This document shows, one piece after another, positions 45,206-57,621 of a stretch of 64,000 nucleotides of DNA. The stretch's first letter is position 1. Each line of letters starts with the position of its first letter. Under the pieces are notes generated by a model that saw nothing but the letters and a program-made list of their open reading frames with translations, did no database searches and had not been told where the DNA came from. The translations under genes and the position numbers were made by a program. Source of the DNA: Macrolepiota albuminosa (lineage: Eukaryota > Basidiomycota > Agaricomycetes > Agaricales > Agaricaceae); the NCBI GenBank assembly GCA_027475525.1, contig JAMWFC010000102.1, forward strand, positions 248,001 to 312,000. Reading direction: 5' to 3'.

Positions 45206-45932
45206 GCCTTGGAAATCACAAATTTCAGCAGCGGCGATTTATTCGTAACCTTATTCTATTTAAGTCTAGTGAGGCGTTGAATGTAGAAGAGGCAACGCCA
45301 CCGCGGAGACGACCGGCCAGCATGAAACAAGACCTGATGACCTGACTGGTGTCTTCAGCATGATTTAACCGCGTTAACCCTGAAGAACTGCAAAAAGCGG
45401 GCAAAATAAGCATCGTAGGTGGAAAAACGTCGTGGTCGTTTAAATTTAGTGCTGCCAAAGAGAGAATTTCGAAACAAAAACTAACAAGGACTTCGAATTC
45501 CAACTTGAGAGGCATCTCGACGCTTCACACTTATCCTCGCATCCGACCTCTCGTTAGCTGCGCTGCATATGTTAAAGAGCTAATTTTTGTTTATTTTCAT
45601 ATTCTATCTATCTAGATAGCTTTTTGGAATTCGGGTTTTCGGACTAGTGAGTGCCTTGGCTTGTCAAATTTCCAAAATATATATCCAAATGGGCCTCTTT
45701 GCCTTTGCGGACGAGTTCTTGCAAGAACTTCTTCGAGCTGACAGACAACCAACAACCAGTTCCTCAGCCACACCGAGGCTCCCCTAGACCAAAAATGTCA
45801 GATAGAATACTCACCTGCCAGAAAAGACGTTGGGGTCAAAAACCACCTCGCGGATTGACAGACTTTACCCAAGAAACCATGTACACGTAGTAGTACAATT
45901 GCATTTACAAAGAGATAAATACCTAGAATCCA

Positions 45933-48478
45933 TCACGGTAGATACTCGTCGTCATCATAATCCCGGCCCCCCTCGTCCTCGTCCTCTTCATCACTCACAA
46001 CCACTTCACGTACATACCCCTCCCCCATAAACACCGGGACACCTCCCGCACCTCCATGCGCAAGAAACCCTCTCCTCTTACTCATCCCAACACCAACCAA
46101 AACCCCACTCTCCCCATCCTCATCCCAAGCCGCCTGCAATTCTTCATCCAGCGTCACTCTCCGCTTCCCCTTTCGTGTACGACCCGGCAGCGACGTAGAC
46201 TCTACACTTCCCTGCGACACCTCCCCTTCCTCTACTGTACCGCGTCTGCCCGACCCAATCTTCATCCTCGGGATCCGCGAAGGGCACACGGGCACCCTAC
46301 TCGCTCCCTCTCGCTCCTCTAATTCTACATCCAGATCCTCCTCCTCATCTGACGCGCCTAGTCTCCGTCTCTGCATAGAAACCGTCCTCGCGCGCGCCGG
46401 AGCCCTTGGCCTTAACGGCGAAGCAGGCAAGGGCGATGATGGGGGTCTGCTCGCGAACAAATCTGTCGGCTGACGTGCGCGCGAGGCGGACGGTTGTGGC
46501 TGTGAGGGCGCGGCCGGCAAAGGCGGAGCCGGAGGAGGAGGTGGCGGCGGCGGCGGCGGTGGAGCCATTGATTCACCACCTTCCTCCTCCTCCATATCAA
46601 TTACCGATCTGTCTTCTATTCTCCTCGAGATAGACATACGCCGATTGTCATCTTCAACCGGAATCCCATTTTCTTTGAACCTAAACGCAGTCCTAAACGG
46701 AGGCGTAGGTGCAGAGATAGGTGGTGTTGACGGCATCCCATCATCCTCCACATCCTTATTATCGTTCTCGAGATCATTATCTGAACACAACGACGGCGTC
46801 GTGGCAGAGGCAGAAACTGTCGATGTAGAAGGCCAGTTTCGTGTGGGTATGTTGAGGCGTTGGTAAGGTTGTGATTGTGAGCAGAGGCAGAAACTGTCGA
46901 TGTAGAAGGCCAGTTTCGTGTGGGTATGTTGAGGCGTTGGTAAGGTTGTGATTGTGAGAAAACGAAGAGTTGCCAGACGTAGATGTGGAAGCGAAGCTTA
47001 GATCTGACGAACCAAGTGACCGACGTTTGATTGCCATACCTAGTAAAACAACTAGACTGAGTAAATTGAGAGCCGCAGAACAAAAGAACTGACGAAGGTC
47101 ATCCTGAAACTCTGCCAAACCGTCACCAGGGCGTTTCCTCTTGTTCCCAGCTCTGGAATCCAAGACGCTCGGCCGCTTGGCCAAAGTCGACGAGGAACTT
47201 GGTCTCTTCAAAAGGGCAGGACCAGTGGGGACGGGTAGACCACTAAACGACGTGTTCGCCGACGGGGGCGCAGTCGAACTTCCCAAGGAGACCTTGCGAA
47301 GCTTGACGGACTTCATTTCCTTCAAGAACGCCAGCATCTTGTCTGGGGGTATACCCACCGCCGGTTGTCCCTGACGCTTGTTTGAAGGTGGCGGGTTGAT
47401 TGGTGCCTCGACTGGGATAGGAGTGTGCTTAAGTGCAGCCCGGACAGAGGCAAACAAAGTTTCAGGGTCTCTGAGCGATCCTTGAGGCGGTGGAGGAGGT
47501 GGAGGAGGTGGTGGTGGTGGTGGTGGCCCATTAAGTGGTGTATATGTACGCGGACGTTTTGCAAGCTGCGTAGGAACAAATCAGGACCAAAAAATGCAGA
47601 TAGAATGAGACGAACCTCTTCTCTGAGCCTCGCAATCTCTTCCTCGAGCATTCTAATGCGCTCCTTGTCGCGTTGGCTAGACTCTGATTCCTCGTCAGAA
47701 TCCTCTCTTCTCCTTCTTCCTCGAGCATTCTAATGCGCTCCTTGTCGCGTTGGCTAGACTCTGATTCCTCGTCAGAATCCTCTCTTCTCCTTGGTCCGCT
47801 TTGCAGCAGCCAACTCTCGTTCTTTCCCCCTGACCCGAATCTCTCCAGAAGTATTCGCCTCTACTCGACAGCCTTTCCCTTGCCTTTATCACAAGGCGGT
47901 CCTTGCTTCATCCCGAGTGGTGACCCGTTCGGGCTGGGCAACAATATGGACGGATCTGCATCGCCCTCACCCACACGAAACCGTCCAACGGCGGTTCTGA
48001 CTGACGACGTGCGTTTTGGAGTTGACGGGCCCGGTCGATCATGGACCTCGAATCTCACACGGCGACCGTCGTCCGGGACCAGCGACGGTGAACGAGGAAA
48101 GAGTGAGCCCGGCATGCTGACCGAATGCCGTCTACGAAGCACGCGAGGCGGCGAGGGCGCAGAGTCGTCTGCAAACGCGACTGAGAGCGCGTTGCGTTGA
48201 GATTGGTTGTTGGACGCACCTTCAGACTCGCTGAGCTGCTTCCTTGCGGTTTTTTTGGAGACGCGTTTGCTGGTACTGGGAGATGCAGCATCGTTGAATA
48301 GCGGTGGTGTTGGACGGCGGGCGCGTCGTCGGGGAGGAGTCTCTGAGGGGGACTGGAGCTGTTCGTCGTCGTGGTCGTCGACGTCGAGGGACGTGCCGGT
48401 GGCGGTGGCGACGAAAGAGCCTAATTCGCGCGAGACAAAGTCAAGGACGCCAGCCAAAAGGCCAGAAGAGCTCGCCAT
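45933..48478 (-). CDS. Disordered Pro-rich protein with a WH2-like motif (hypothetical)
   Basis: The start MASSSGLLAGVLDFVSRELG (48478) begins a long disordered Ser/Arg/Pro region. A charged coiled coil follows (ERELAAAKRTKEKR..., DKERIRMLEEEIARLREEV), then a run of about twelve prolines (47495-47530), TLFASVRAALKHTP and DKMLAFLKEMKSVKLRKVS, which fits the actin-binding WH2 pattern (L..I...xLRKV). A second Pro run is near 46565. The end is acidic (SDEEDEDEG...DDDEYLP, 45933). No enzyme domain is seen. Pro-rich tracts plus WH2 resemble verprolin/WASP-type actin regulators, but this is inference from motifs only. Duplications at 46804 and 47641 shift the frame. It starts 70 bp after the NDUFV1 stop on the same strand. 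Confidence 0.75.
46804..46957. repeat. Exact 77-bp tandem duplication 12 (Pro-rich protein gene)
   Basis: Copies at 46804-46880 and 46881-46957, starting GCAGAGGCAGAAA. Confidence 0.95.
47641..47794. repeat. Exact 77-bp tandem duplication 13 (Pro-rich protein gene)
   Basis: Copies at 47641-47717 and 47718-47794, starting TCCTCGAGCATTC. Confidence 0.95.
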
Positions 48479-48547
48479 CGTCAAGTTCAAGTCCAAAGGC
48501 CTCTCGACCAAACAACAACAATCATTGTTTGCTCGTGTATATACTGA

Positions 48548-50426
48548 CTACTCTAGCCGCGCACCGAGGTTGTCTGGCACAGCGAGGTCGTCGCTCATCT
48601 CCCTCACAAGGTGTCCTCCAAATGCCACAGGCCCATTCGCTGCCCGGTACTCAGCTATACGCTGCTCAACAAGCGGCCGGAAGTGGCGCATCAGGCCTTG
48701 GATTGGCCATGCCGCAGCATCGCCGAGTGCGCAGATTGTACGGCCTTCGACTTGTTTGCTGTGCAACGTCAGTAAGTAAAAAGTATTCAGATCGATGCTC
48801 AAAACATACGTGAGCTCGAGGAGCATGTCAATCTCCCGTTGGTGGCCACGGCCCTCCACCAACCGACTCATCATGTTCTTCATCCAAGTCGTGCCCTCTC
48901 TGCACGGCGTGCATTGTCCACAGGACTCGTGTTTGTAAAACTAGATTTGAATCAGTAATATTCCTCGTCGTCTTCACAAATACATACGTCTGAGAACCGC
49001 GAAATGGCCTTGATAATGTCAGTGCTCTTGTCCATCACAATGACCGCACCCGTCCCAAGACCGGTCTGAGCATCCTTGAGCGAGTCAAAGTCCATCCTAC
49101 ACATAATCAGACAAGAATGACCGCACCCGTCCCAAGACCGGTCTGAGCATCCTTGAGCGAGTCAAAGTCCATCCTACACATAATCAGACAAGTCAAGTCC
49201 CAGAGAGCCTGCGCCACTCACAAAACCTGCGCGCAAACGTCCTTGGGGATCACAGGCACCGACGAACCACCGGGCACGATTCCCAACAAATTGTCCCATC
49301 CACCTCGAATACCGCCACAATGCTTCTCCAACAGCTCCTTGAGCGGGATGCTCATCTCCTCCTCGACAACACATGGGTTGTTCACATGTCCACTGATGCA
49401 GAACAACTTTGTCCCCTGATTTCTCTCCCTTCCAAAACCCGCAAACCAGCTCCCACCCCTCCTGCAGATCGTCGGCGCTACTGCAACCGTCTCCACATTT
49501 GCCACCGTCGTCGGGCACCCAAACAGTCCAACATCAGCCGGGAACGGCGGCTTCAGCCTCGGCTTTCCCTGCTTTCCCTCCAGCGACTCAATCAGCGCCG
49601 TCTCCTCTCCACACACGTACGCGCCCGCCCCACGGTGCACATACACATCAAACTTGTAGCCCGTCCCACACGAGTCAGGACCAATGAGTCCAGCAGCATA
49701 CGCCTCGTTGATAGCCTGCTGACATCAAACTTGTAGCCCGTCCCACACGAGTCAGGACCAATGAGTCCAGCAGCATACGCCTCGTTGATAGCCTGCTGAC
49801 GTGCGAGGCCTCTGATAGAATTCGCCGCGGATGTAGATGTACGCTGCCGTGGCGTTCATGGCGCGTCCCGCGACGAGACACCCCTCGACGAGCTTATGCG
49901 GATCTCCGCGCAGAATTTCACGGTCCTTGCACGTCCCAGGCTCGCCCTCGTCAGCATTGACAACGAGATACCGCGGCCGCGGATCCTTTTCCCATCCAGG
50001 CTTGTTCATAAAGCTCCACTTGAGGCCACTCGGGAACCCAGCGCCACCACGACCACGGAGGCCCGAGTCCTTGATAGTCTGGATGATCCACGAGTCGCCC
50101 TTGAGGATGATATCTTTTGTCCGGTGCCAGTCACCCCTGGCCTGCGAACCATGAGCTCAACAGAGAGTCAAACCACAATTATCACCGACCTTGGCACCCT
50201 TTAGTCCATGATCATGTCTACAATAAACATTTGTAAAAATACGGTCCTGGTCCTTGAGCCCACCGTATCTACGAACAGGGTGTTCGGCGATAGTAGCCAA
50301 AGACCGCTCGAGTCGCAATTTTGCACGAAAAGGCCGTGCGATAGCTGTCAACCCCTAAGCACCGAAAAACACACGCGCGCGCACGCACGCAGCGCGAAAC
50401 ACCCACCTGACGACGTCTTGAGCATC
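48548..50426 (-). CDS. NADH:ubiquinone oxidoreductase 51-kDa flavoprotein (NDUFV1)
   Basis: This is the complex I subunit that binds NADH, FMN and Fe-S cluster N3. The first exon ATG at 50426 (MLKTSS) plus an intron with an alternating CG/TG tract gives a basic presequence ([20 protein letters not shown]). Signatures are [20 protein letters not shown] and [19 protein letters not shown] (FMN/NADH site), [40 protein letters not shown], and the cluster ligands [15 protein letters not shown] with [15 protein letters not shown]. The end is NLGARLE at 48548. Duplications at 49039 and 49645 disrupt it. A further one- or two-base frame mismatch sits at GEFYQ near 49810, next to the second duplication. 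It is divergent to VPS26 with 140 bp between starts. Confidence 0.95.
49039..49192. repeat. Exact 77-bp tandem duplication 14 (NDUFV1)
   Basis: Copies at 49039-49115 and 49116-49192, starting AATGACCGCACCC. Confidence 0.95.
49645..49798. repeat. Exact 77-bp tandem duplication 15 (NDUFV1)
   Basis: Copies at 49645-49721 and 49722-49798, starting ACATCAAACTTGT. Confidence 0.95.
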
Positions 50427-50566
50427 GTAGTCGACGACGCCGAGGATTACAGTGGTCGTTGTAAGCAACTGGGGCGGAGTTTTTCGGGGAGACTGATTCT
50501 GTGACTGCGCGTGACGCCGACGCGGCACCAAAGTGACGTCCCTCGTCGTCGTCGCCGTCGCCATTC

Positions 50567-51796
50567 ATGGCCGCCTTCTTCTTCGCCTCACCCATCGACG
50601 TCGACATCAAACTCGAAGGCGAGGAGCTCCGCAAGCAGGTCGAGATCAAGTCCGACAAGGACAAAACCATCTCTTGCCCTGTATATTATGACGGTGAATC
50701 TATAGCTGGGCAGGTAGGTCGTCGTCGCCGTCTGCGTCGCTCATTAATCTTGCCTCACGACTCTGCAGGTTGCTATCCGCGTCAGAGACGGCAAGAAGCT
50801 TGCACATGAAGGAATCAAAGTCGAGTTTGTCGGCAGCATAGGTTCGTTCTACCTCCTCGCGTCCGAGCACGCCAACCAACTCAACCAGAGCTGTTCTACG
50901 ACCGCGGCCATCATCATGAATTCCTCTCGCTCTCGCAGGAGCTCGCAGCGCCCGGCGAAATGCGCCAAGCTCAGACGTTTGACTTTCTCTTCAAGAACGT
51001 CGAGAAGCAATTTGAATCCTACCAAGGCATCAACGTCAAGCTAAGGTCAGTCACTACTACTCATTCCACCCTCATTAACCCTTCAAAAGATACTACATCC
51101 GCGTCTCCATATCCCGTCGCATGGCAGATGTCTCCAAAGAGAAAGACATCTGGGTGCACTCCTTCCGCATGCCGCCCGACAGTAACAACGCCATCAAAAT
51201 GGAAGTCGGCATCGAAGACTGTTTACACATCGAATTCGAATACAACAAATCCAAGTCCGCCCTCTCCCCACTTCCCTGCCCCCGCTAATACCCGTGTGGG
51301 TACAACAGGTACCACCTGAAAGACGTCATCGTCGGCAAGATCTACTTCCTCCTCGTGCGCATCAAGATCAAACACATGGAACTCTCCATCATCCGTCGTG
51401 AAACGACCGGCGCACCACCCAACCAATACAACGAATCCGAGACGATAACCAAGTTCGAAATCATGGACGGCGCCCCCGTGCGTGGTGAGTGTCCCCCAAC
51501 AACTCTCCTTCAACAACGAAATATCCCGAATTTCTAGGCGAAACTATTCCTATCCGCCTCTTCCTCGGCGGCTTTGACCTCACCCCAACCTTCCGCGACG
51601 TCAACAAGAAGTTTAGCACGAGGTACTACCTCAATCTCGTCCTTATAGACGAAGAGAATCGACGGTACTTTAAGCAGCAGGTCCGTCTCTATTCTCCACC
51701 TGACCATCACTTTGACAACGAGTCTCTTTGATATAGGAAATTACGATATTTCGGATACCCGAGGTTCGTCGCCTCCAACATTTTTTCGTAGTATAA
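50567..51796 (+). CDS. VPS26: Retromer subunit VPS26
   Basis: VPS26 is an arrestin-fold subunit of retromer, which recycles receptors from endosomes to the Golgi. The sequence MAAFFFASPIDVDIKLEGEE is followed by YYDGESIAGQVAIRVRDGKK, HEGIKVEFVGSIELFYDRGH, HEFLSLSQELAAPGE, FLFKNVEKQFESYQGINVKL, RYYIRVSISRR, GIEDCLHIEFEYNKSKYHL and KDVIVGKIYFLLVRIKIKHM. Then come IRRETTGAPPNQYNESETIT, PIRLFLGGFDLTPTFRDVNK and FSTRYYLNLVLIDEENRRYF. After a last intron (51680-51736) it ends EITIFR near the stop at 51796. Introns are short (about 50-60 nt). The protein is short after the last conserved strand, as in many fungal orthologues. No lesion was seen. Confidence 0.96.
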
Positions 51797-53225
51797 TACT
51801 GACAAGGTGTCGCTATAGAACTGATACACCATGTACTGTACTATTATTTATATTATACTTCGCATCCCCTACGGCCACGCTGAAATTCTTCAATCAACTC
51901 ATCCTCATTCCATTGTGTAATCTGGCACTCGTTGCACTTAGATCGATCCAAGTGTTCAGCTCTATGAAATTTGAGACAAATTGCAAGGAGGATTTTCGCT
52001 TTCCGTAGATTCTGCATTTTCGCCCAGACCAATTTTTGATTCATACCGCGTTCAGGTATTCTCTACGACAGAATCTTCACCTCTTATTCAGCTACCCATT
52101 GGTATCGGGAAGAAATCTCTCAGGGAGTTTGAAGAGTCCTCAATTCAATTGACATCTTGAGATTCAAACTTTCATGGCGGGAAACAACTTCTATAAACTC
52201 TCGAACAGAAAATCTATATTACACAGGTGCATCAATATATGAAGCAAAACAGGAAGAAAGAGGATCGCTCGTACACCCGGCTTGGGTATACACTCGACAT
52301 CCGAAAATTTGGTCTATGCGCTCAGCAGTCCAGGAATTTAAGACTCAGGCGATAGTTTCTGGGAGACGTAGGTAAACCTCCACCACACCACCTCGACAAA
52401 CTTTACAACTGTGGTCCTTCATGAACCACTACTTTGAACGGAAATTTACAAAAATAAGACATACCCTTCGAGAGATTCGTCCAAATTATGACTGAAATTC
52501 GTCGATCGTCAGGCGCCGTATAGACTTTGCGATTGTGCTTCTTAGAATCAAGAATTGAGTTTCTACGTATTCCCGGATGCCAGGATCCTTAGTAGATCGA
52601 GTCCTGCCTTCCAACACAGTGAAAAGCCAGAGTTTCAGCCCTCTTTGATCGAGTCCGCATCAATGCATGGGTGGCGGCAGGCATAGTTTTTGAACTCGTG
52701 TAGCGATCTTGGTCGGGGCCCCATTTTATCTGGATAGTTTTCCTTCCCATAGATTGACTTGTAATCTCCTGGTATCTTACATTCCTATTGCGCCACACGG
52801 TTCTATTGGCTCATACTTTGGTCTGGCGTCAATTCAGAAGGGATGTTCACCGGCTGGTTGCCTTGATTTTATCTTGTAACAATACCCTACCACTGCCTTG
52901 ATCCGAACGCCATCAGAGAACGTCTTGCAATTGAGAACAGTTTTTCTATCGATGATGCGTTTTGTGATCAAGATATGATATGTTCCTACAGGACAATTTT
53001 TGCAGTGGATGAAGTGGACGTAATGTGACCCGACAAAAGAAAAATGTACCACACAAATGTTTGGCCAATTTACTTCCAGAGAGAATGACCATCGTTCAAC
53101 CACAGACAAGTTATGTTACGTGCAGGGTATTGTGGCATGCACATTTAGACCGTCACATTCCCGAATTTGAAGAATCAAACTCATGGCATGCGATGCAAGA
53201 TAAAATACAAGTACAAGACCTACAA
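51797..53225. other. Convergent intergenic region, no supported gene
   Basis: Between the 3' ends of VPS26 and PRE4. Short minus-strand frames occur (51853-52044 with KFHRAEHLDRSKCNECQITQ; 52589-52798; 52834-53109 with FIHCKNCPVGTYHILITK), which could be remnants of one decayed minus-strand gene. I see no conserved domain or consistent splice sites. Confidence 0.4.
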
Positions 53226-54232
53226 TCATTGAGTTTGAGCTCCGTACCCTCTGATACCTTCTGCAAATGACCACGATGTCTCGAGACGCTTAGATTCTGA
53301 GATTGTGACACCTTCCTGTGTGACTTTCGCAATTTGGTACTACACTTTTGTCAGCCTTAATAAAAAGCAAGGAGGAAGAGATGCATACTTTGTCGATACT
53401 CCGTGCATCACGGTAATAAAGCACTCTCATACTTTGCTCAAGGATCTTGACGGCATCCTCCTCTGTAAGGATATCTTCTTTGCCTTCCACTGCCGTCCGC
53501 AAAAGTGGCTGAGCGATGTGGGCTCCATACCCGGTAGCCAGAGTCGACGCAGAATACGTTGTACCAAGCAGGTCGACAAAGGAGAGGAAGCGCTTGCCAT
53601 CTTTGACGCCGCCGACGAGGATGGCGTTCCACAACGGATCCATCTTGGAGCGCCGTGCGTACATGACTTGTGAGAGGTAGTTGTGGATCTCAGCGGGCCC
53701 AAGTGTGTGACCATCTTGTGCGGTGAACTCTTCGATATCAAGCTCGTCGAGGAGACCTTGAATGTATTGGAAGTCTGACATGTCACCTCCTGCGCCGATC
53801 ACGGTGTGAGCGCCCACAGGTTGGAGACGTTGAATATCCTTGAAGCGTGCCAAAGACCCATACGAGGCTATTGGTTAAGGTGTAAACAGTGATATGAAGG
53901 TAATGAGGACAGACTCACCGAGGTTGTCTGCTGCCATCATGATTCCGTCTTTATACTTGATTGCCAGGACGCTTGTTCCTGTTACAATAGGTTGCCTATA
54001 CAATAGAAATTTCTTTATCGAAGTCAAGGACTGATATAAGAAACGACAAACTGTGTTCGTTGAATTCCAGCCGAAAAGGCATCCTTCGGTGTGTTATCTG
54101 GCCGTTGGTGGATAGGGTACGTATTATAGTGATCGAAACCATCGTGTCTCTGAAGAAATTATGAGAAAGCTTTAAAACTGTGAATTGAAGAAGACTCACG
54201 GGCCTGCCCCAGTTTGTAGGAAAATGGTCCAT
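53226..54232 (-). CDS. PRE4: 20S proteasome subunit beta-7 (yeast PRE4, human PSMB4 type)
   Basis: This is a non-catalytic beta subunit of the 20S core. The start MDHFPTNWGRP (54232) is followed by an intron, HDGFDHYNTYPIHQRPDNTP, DAFSAGIQRTQ, then the processing region QPIVTGTSVLAIKYKDGIMM and ADNLASYGSLARFKDIQRLQ. Next are VGAHTVIGAGGDMSDFQYIQ, QDGHTLGPAEIHNYLSQVMY, RRSKMDPLWNAILVGGVKDG and YYRDARSIDK. After a last intron (about 53340-53390) comes YQIAKVTQEGVTISESKRL and the typical end SWSFAEGIRGYGAQTQ at 53226. Length and motifs match the beta-7 family, which lacks peptidase activity. It is divergent to VPS34 with 155 bp between starts. Confidence 0.95.
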
Positions 54233-54387
54233 GAGGGTCAAGGTTGCGCTTCAAGCTGACGCGCAAGCAAGGACGCGTATTGCTGACATAAGCAACCCGT
54301 TGCCAAATCTGGCATTGTCTGCTCCGCAATCCTTGTCACTACTCCATTCCTCCCATCTGTGGCGTAGTATTGTAGACCTCTATTGAA

Positions 54388-57300
54388 ATGGACAAGGATA
54401 ACCGTGACGACTTTACATTTGCTAAGCTTTCGGACCTAAAAGTTCCAGTAACCTTCCGAATGTCTGTTTGTGTGCATAAATGACTTGTAATATCCAATGT
54501 TGACCGCGTTGCAACATAGATCTTCTCTAGAGGGAAAGAGGAGCTCAAGAACGTTTACTGAGCTCCTAGAGCAGCCTGAACTTCGCTTTCATGGTGCGCA
54601 ATCATCGTACGTGTCCTTTCTACCAATCGGTTCAACTTTTGCAATAACTTTTGGCTCAAGAACACCTTCAGATCTCTATATCACCTGCCAACTCGTCGCG
54701 GATAACAAGCCGCTCACGATCCCGTTTCGGACGTCCTTCAAGGCGTTCAAGAACAACTACACGTCTGTGTGACAGTGTGTCCTTCGGCGTCAAGGCTAAT
54801 GACGGCTTTCTAGGTGGAACGAATGGATTACCTTTCCAATCAGATACTGCGACCTCCCGCTGAATTCTCATATCACTTTCACGGTTTGGGATATTGCTGG
54901 ACCGCGAGCCGCAGCACCGGTGGGAGGTTCGACCTTCCGTTTGTTTGGCAAGAAATGGTATGATCAGTCTTGTAATGACCTCACACCTACTGATTCCATG
55001 TTAAAAGGACGCTCCGACGCGGAAAACATCGACTATTGCTCTGGCCCGGCGTTGAAGCGGATGGTTCGGTAGATACGACGACACCAAGCAAGCTTGAGAC
55101 GAGAGACGAAATGGGTCGGTTGGAAAAGGTGATTAGAGCAATCCTTTCTGGCCTTTTGCATCGTCCTTCATCTCTTCTCAGCTTGTCAAAAAACATCAAC
55201 GTGGTGATTTGCCGAAATCCGAATGGTTAGACATGGTAACCTTCCGTAAGATTGAAGAAATACATGCTGTAAGTACTCGTCCATCTCAACGGCTTGTCCA
55301 ACATTCATGATTTTCCAAAGGCTGAAATGGAGAAAACGGATAATCTTTTTCTCTACATCGACCTACCACGATTCGATTTCCCAGTCGTTTTCAATGAGCC
55401 TGTATGTTCTCAATCGTATCATTTTAAGTGTGTTGTCAATGACAGGCTTTTAGGATTCCCATCAGCCACAGACATACACACCACCCATGGTACCGCCGAC
55501 GTCACAGATGCCCGTTACAGTGTCGATGACATCTGTCTTCGGCCCTGATTCCAATCTGTGGAGCGTCAACGACCCCGACTCCAGTAGAGAGAATCCTGTA
55601 GAAGATAAGCACAGGCGACTTGTACGGAGTCACCGTAGTAGCCCATACGACCGGGAGCTAAAACCGAACGCAAAGATTCGGGACGAGCTTGGGGTGCGCA
55701 TGTACCTTCTCCATGTTATTATCGAGACATATCTGACACTGCATGGTCCAGGAAATCCTTAATTACTCACCTAGTCAGCCGTTAACATCAGAGGAAAAAG
55801 ATCTTATCTGGAAGTTCCGGTTCTACCTCGCGAGGGATAAGCGTGGTCTGACCAAGTTCTTAAAATCGGTGACCTGGCGAGACTCGTCAGAGGTAAAGCA
55901 AGCGGTGGAAGAATTGTTGCCTCAATGGACGGAGATTGATACTGATGATGCGCTTGAACTTCTGGGACCTGGGACTGTGGATTCAAGGGTCAGGGCGTTT
56001 GCGGTGAAGCAGTTAATGAGGGCTGATGATGATGTAAATTTCCTTTTTTCATGCTGTACAAATGTTCTAACTGCGAGCACAGGAATTATTGCTGTATCTC
56101 CTGCAGCTCGTGCAAGCTTTGAAGTTTGAAAGCGCGGCAAGTGAACAGAGATCGGCTCGGGCAACGACAAGCGCGATATCGTATGATGATAGTGGTTTGA
56201 GTGATTTCTTAATTGCGAGAGGGGTGGCGAACCCGGTACTTGGGAACAGGTTGTATTGGTATCTTATGGTTGAGGTGGCATTGGAGGATCGCGTGATGGC
56301 TAAGATGTATGGACGAGTTGTGTTCAAGTTCATGAACAAGATTCTCGAGGTATGTTCTTCGAAATCGGAACCGTCTCTCTGATCTCTTGGGCGGTTGCTA
56401 GTCTCCCGATGGCTCAGAAAGGCGCGAGCTTATGCGACGACAGGGTCTTCTCGTCGATATGCTTTATAAACGTGCACGCGAGATCCGTACATCCAAAGAT
56501 CCGCGCCCTAAAAAGATAGAAAAACTGCGCTCCGTCATTTCGGACTCCAAGAACGGTCTCGCATCTATGCCTCCCCTCCCGCTTCCTCTCAACGCACGGC
56601 TCGAGGTGACTGGAATTATCCCGGAAAAGTCTTCCGTCTTTAAATCCAATCTTTTCCCTCTCTTGCTGTACTTTCAATGCACAGATGGAACGGAATATCC
56701 CGTCATATTCAAAGACGGTGACGACATGCGCCAGGATCAACTTGTGATACAGCTCTTCACACTCATGGATCGGTTGTTGAGGAAGGAGAATCTGGATCTC
56801 AAATTGAGCCCGTATCATGTATTAGCGACGGGTCCGCTGCAAGGGATGGTACAGTTCATACCGAGCAAGACAATCGCAGCAATTGTCAGTGAACATGGGA
56901 ATTTATTGAATTATTTGAGAGTAAATAATCCTGATGAGGGGAGTGTGGGTACGTCGGGTGTCGAGCCCGGGGTGATTGACACATTTGTGAGGAGCTGTGG
57001 TATGTACTTCTTCATTTGTCGTTTCAAATCATAAAGAAGCCTTCATTTCTCGCTTAGCTGGCTATTGTGTTGTGACGTACTTACTAGGCGTTGGAGACCG
57101 ACATTTGGATAATTTGCTGGTTGCTCCCGATGGTGACTTTTGCCTAACACTCCAGAAATGTACGATTTAATGACTTCTAATAGGCCATTTCTTCCATGGT
57201 AACCTTGTAGTCCACCTTTGGTGTTTATGGCTGATATCTCTCTTCAGTCGACTTCGGTTACATACTTGGGCGAGACCCAAAGCCATTCCCACCACCCGTC

Positions 57301-57621
57301 AAAGTCTGCAAGGAGATGGTCGACGGCATGGGCGGCGCACAGTCGCCTCACTACGCACGCTTCAAGAATTTCTGCTTTACGGCGTTCAGCATTCTGCGGA
57401 AGAGCGCCAACCTCATGCTGAATCTCGTCGCTTTGATGGTAGAGGCCAACATTCCGGACATCAAGCACCGTGATGTGCACGAGCAGATTCAAGAGAAATT
57501 CCGATTAGACCTGACGGAAGAGGAGGCTATAAAGCATTTCGAAGCGTTGTTGAATGAAACATCGTATATCACAGTGGTTCTTGATCGGATACATGATCTG
57601 GCACAGTACTGGCGCAGCTAA
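54388..57621 (+). CDS. VPS34: Class III phosphatidylinositol 3-kinase VPS34
   Basis: VPS34 makes PI3P for endosome sorting and autophagy. The start [20 protein letters not shown] opens the C2 domain ([56 protein letters not shown]). The helical PIK domain follows ([56 protein letters not shown]). The kinase domain has [39 protein letters not shown], the catalytic [12 protein letters not shown], and [18 protein letters not shown] (DFG). The end [11 protein letters not shown] (57621) is the family's membrane-binding tail. Many short introns are present, including two around a 15-nt exon at 57184-57198. No lesion was seen. Confidence 0.96.

Larger units (their letters stand above)
44292..45932. 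other. Intergenic region with two 77-bp duplications; one possible small exon
   Basis: No conserved gene is recognisable. On the minus strand about 44895-45115 reads AFLPGLPDLVGKIPSLRNIQ then TDAIVIFLAAVLLVIGH (one membrane-spanning segment) and LCENKKVRCFDKLSLNW. The first part is repeated by the duplication at 45052-45205. This could be an exon of a small membrane protein, but an in-frame TGA lies just upstream and I found no supporting partner exon. Confidence 0.35.

Noticed and set aside
51853..53109. A minus-strand gene between VPS26 and PRE4
   Set aside because: Short frames with some Cys pairs exist, but no splice-consistent model or conserved domain could be supported.
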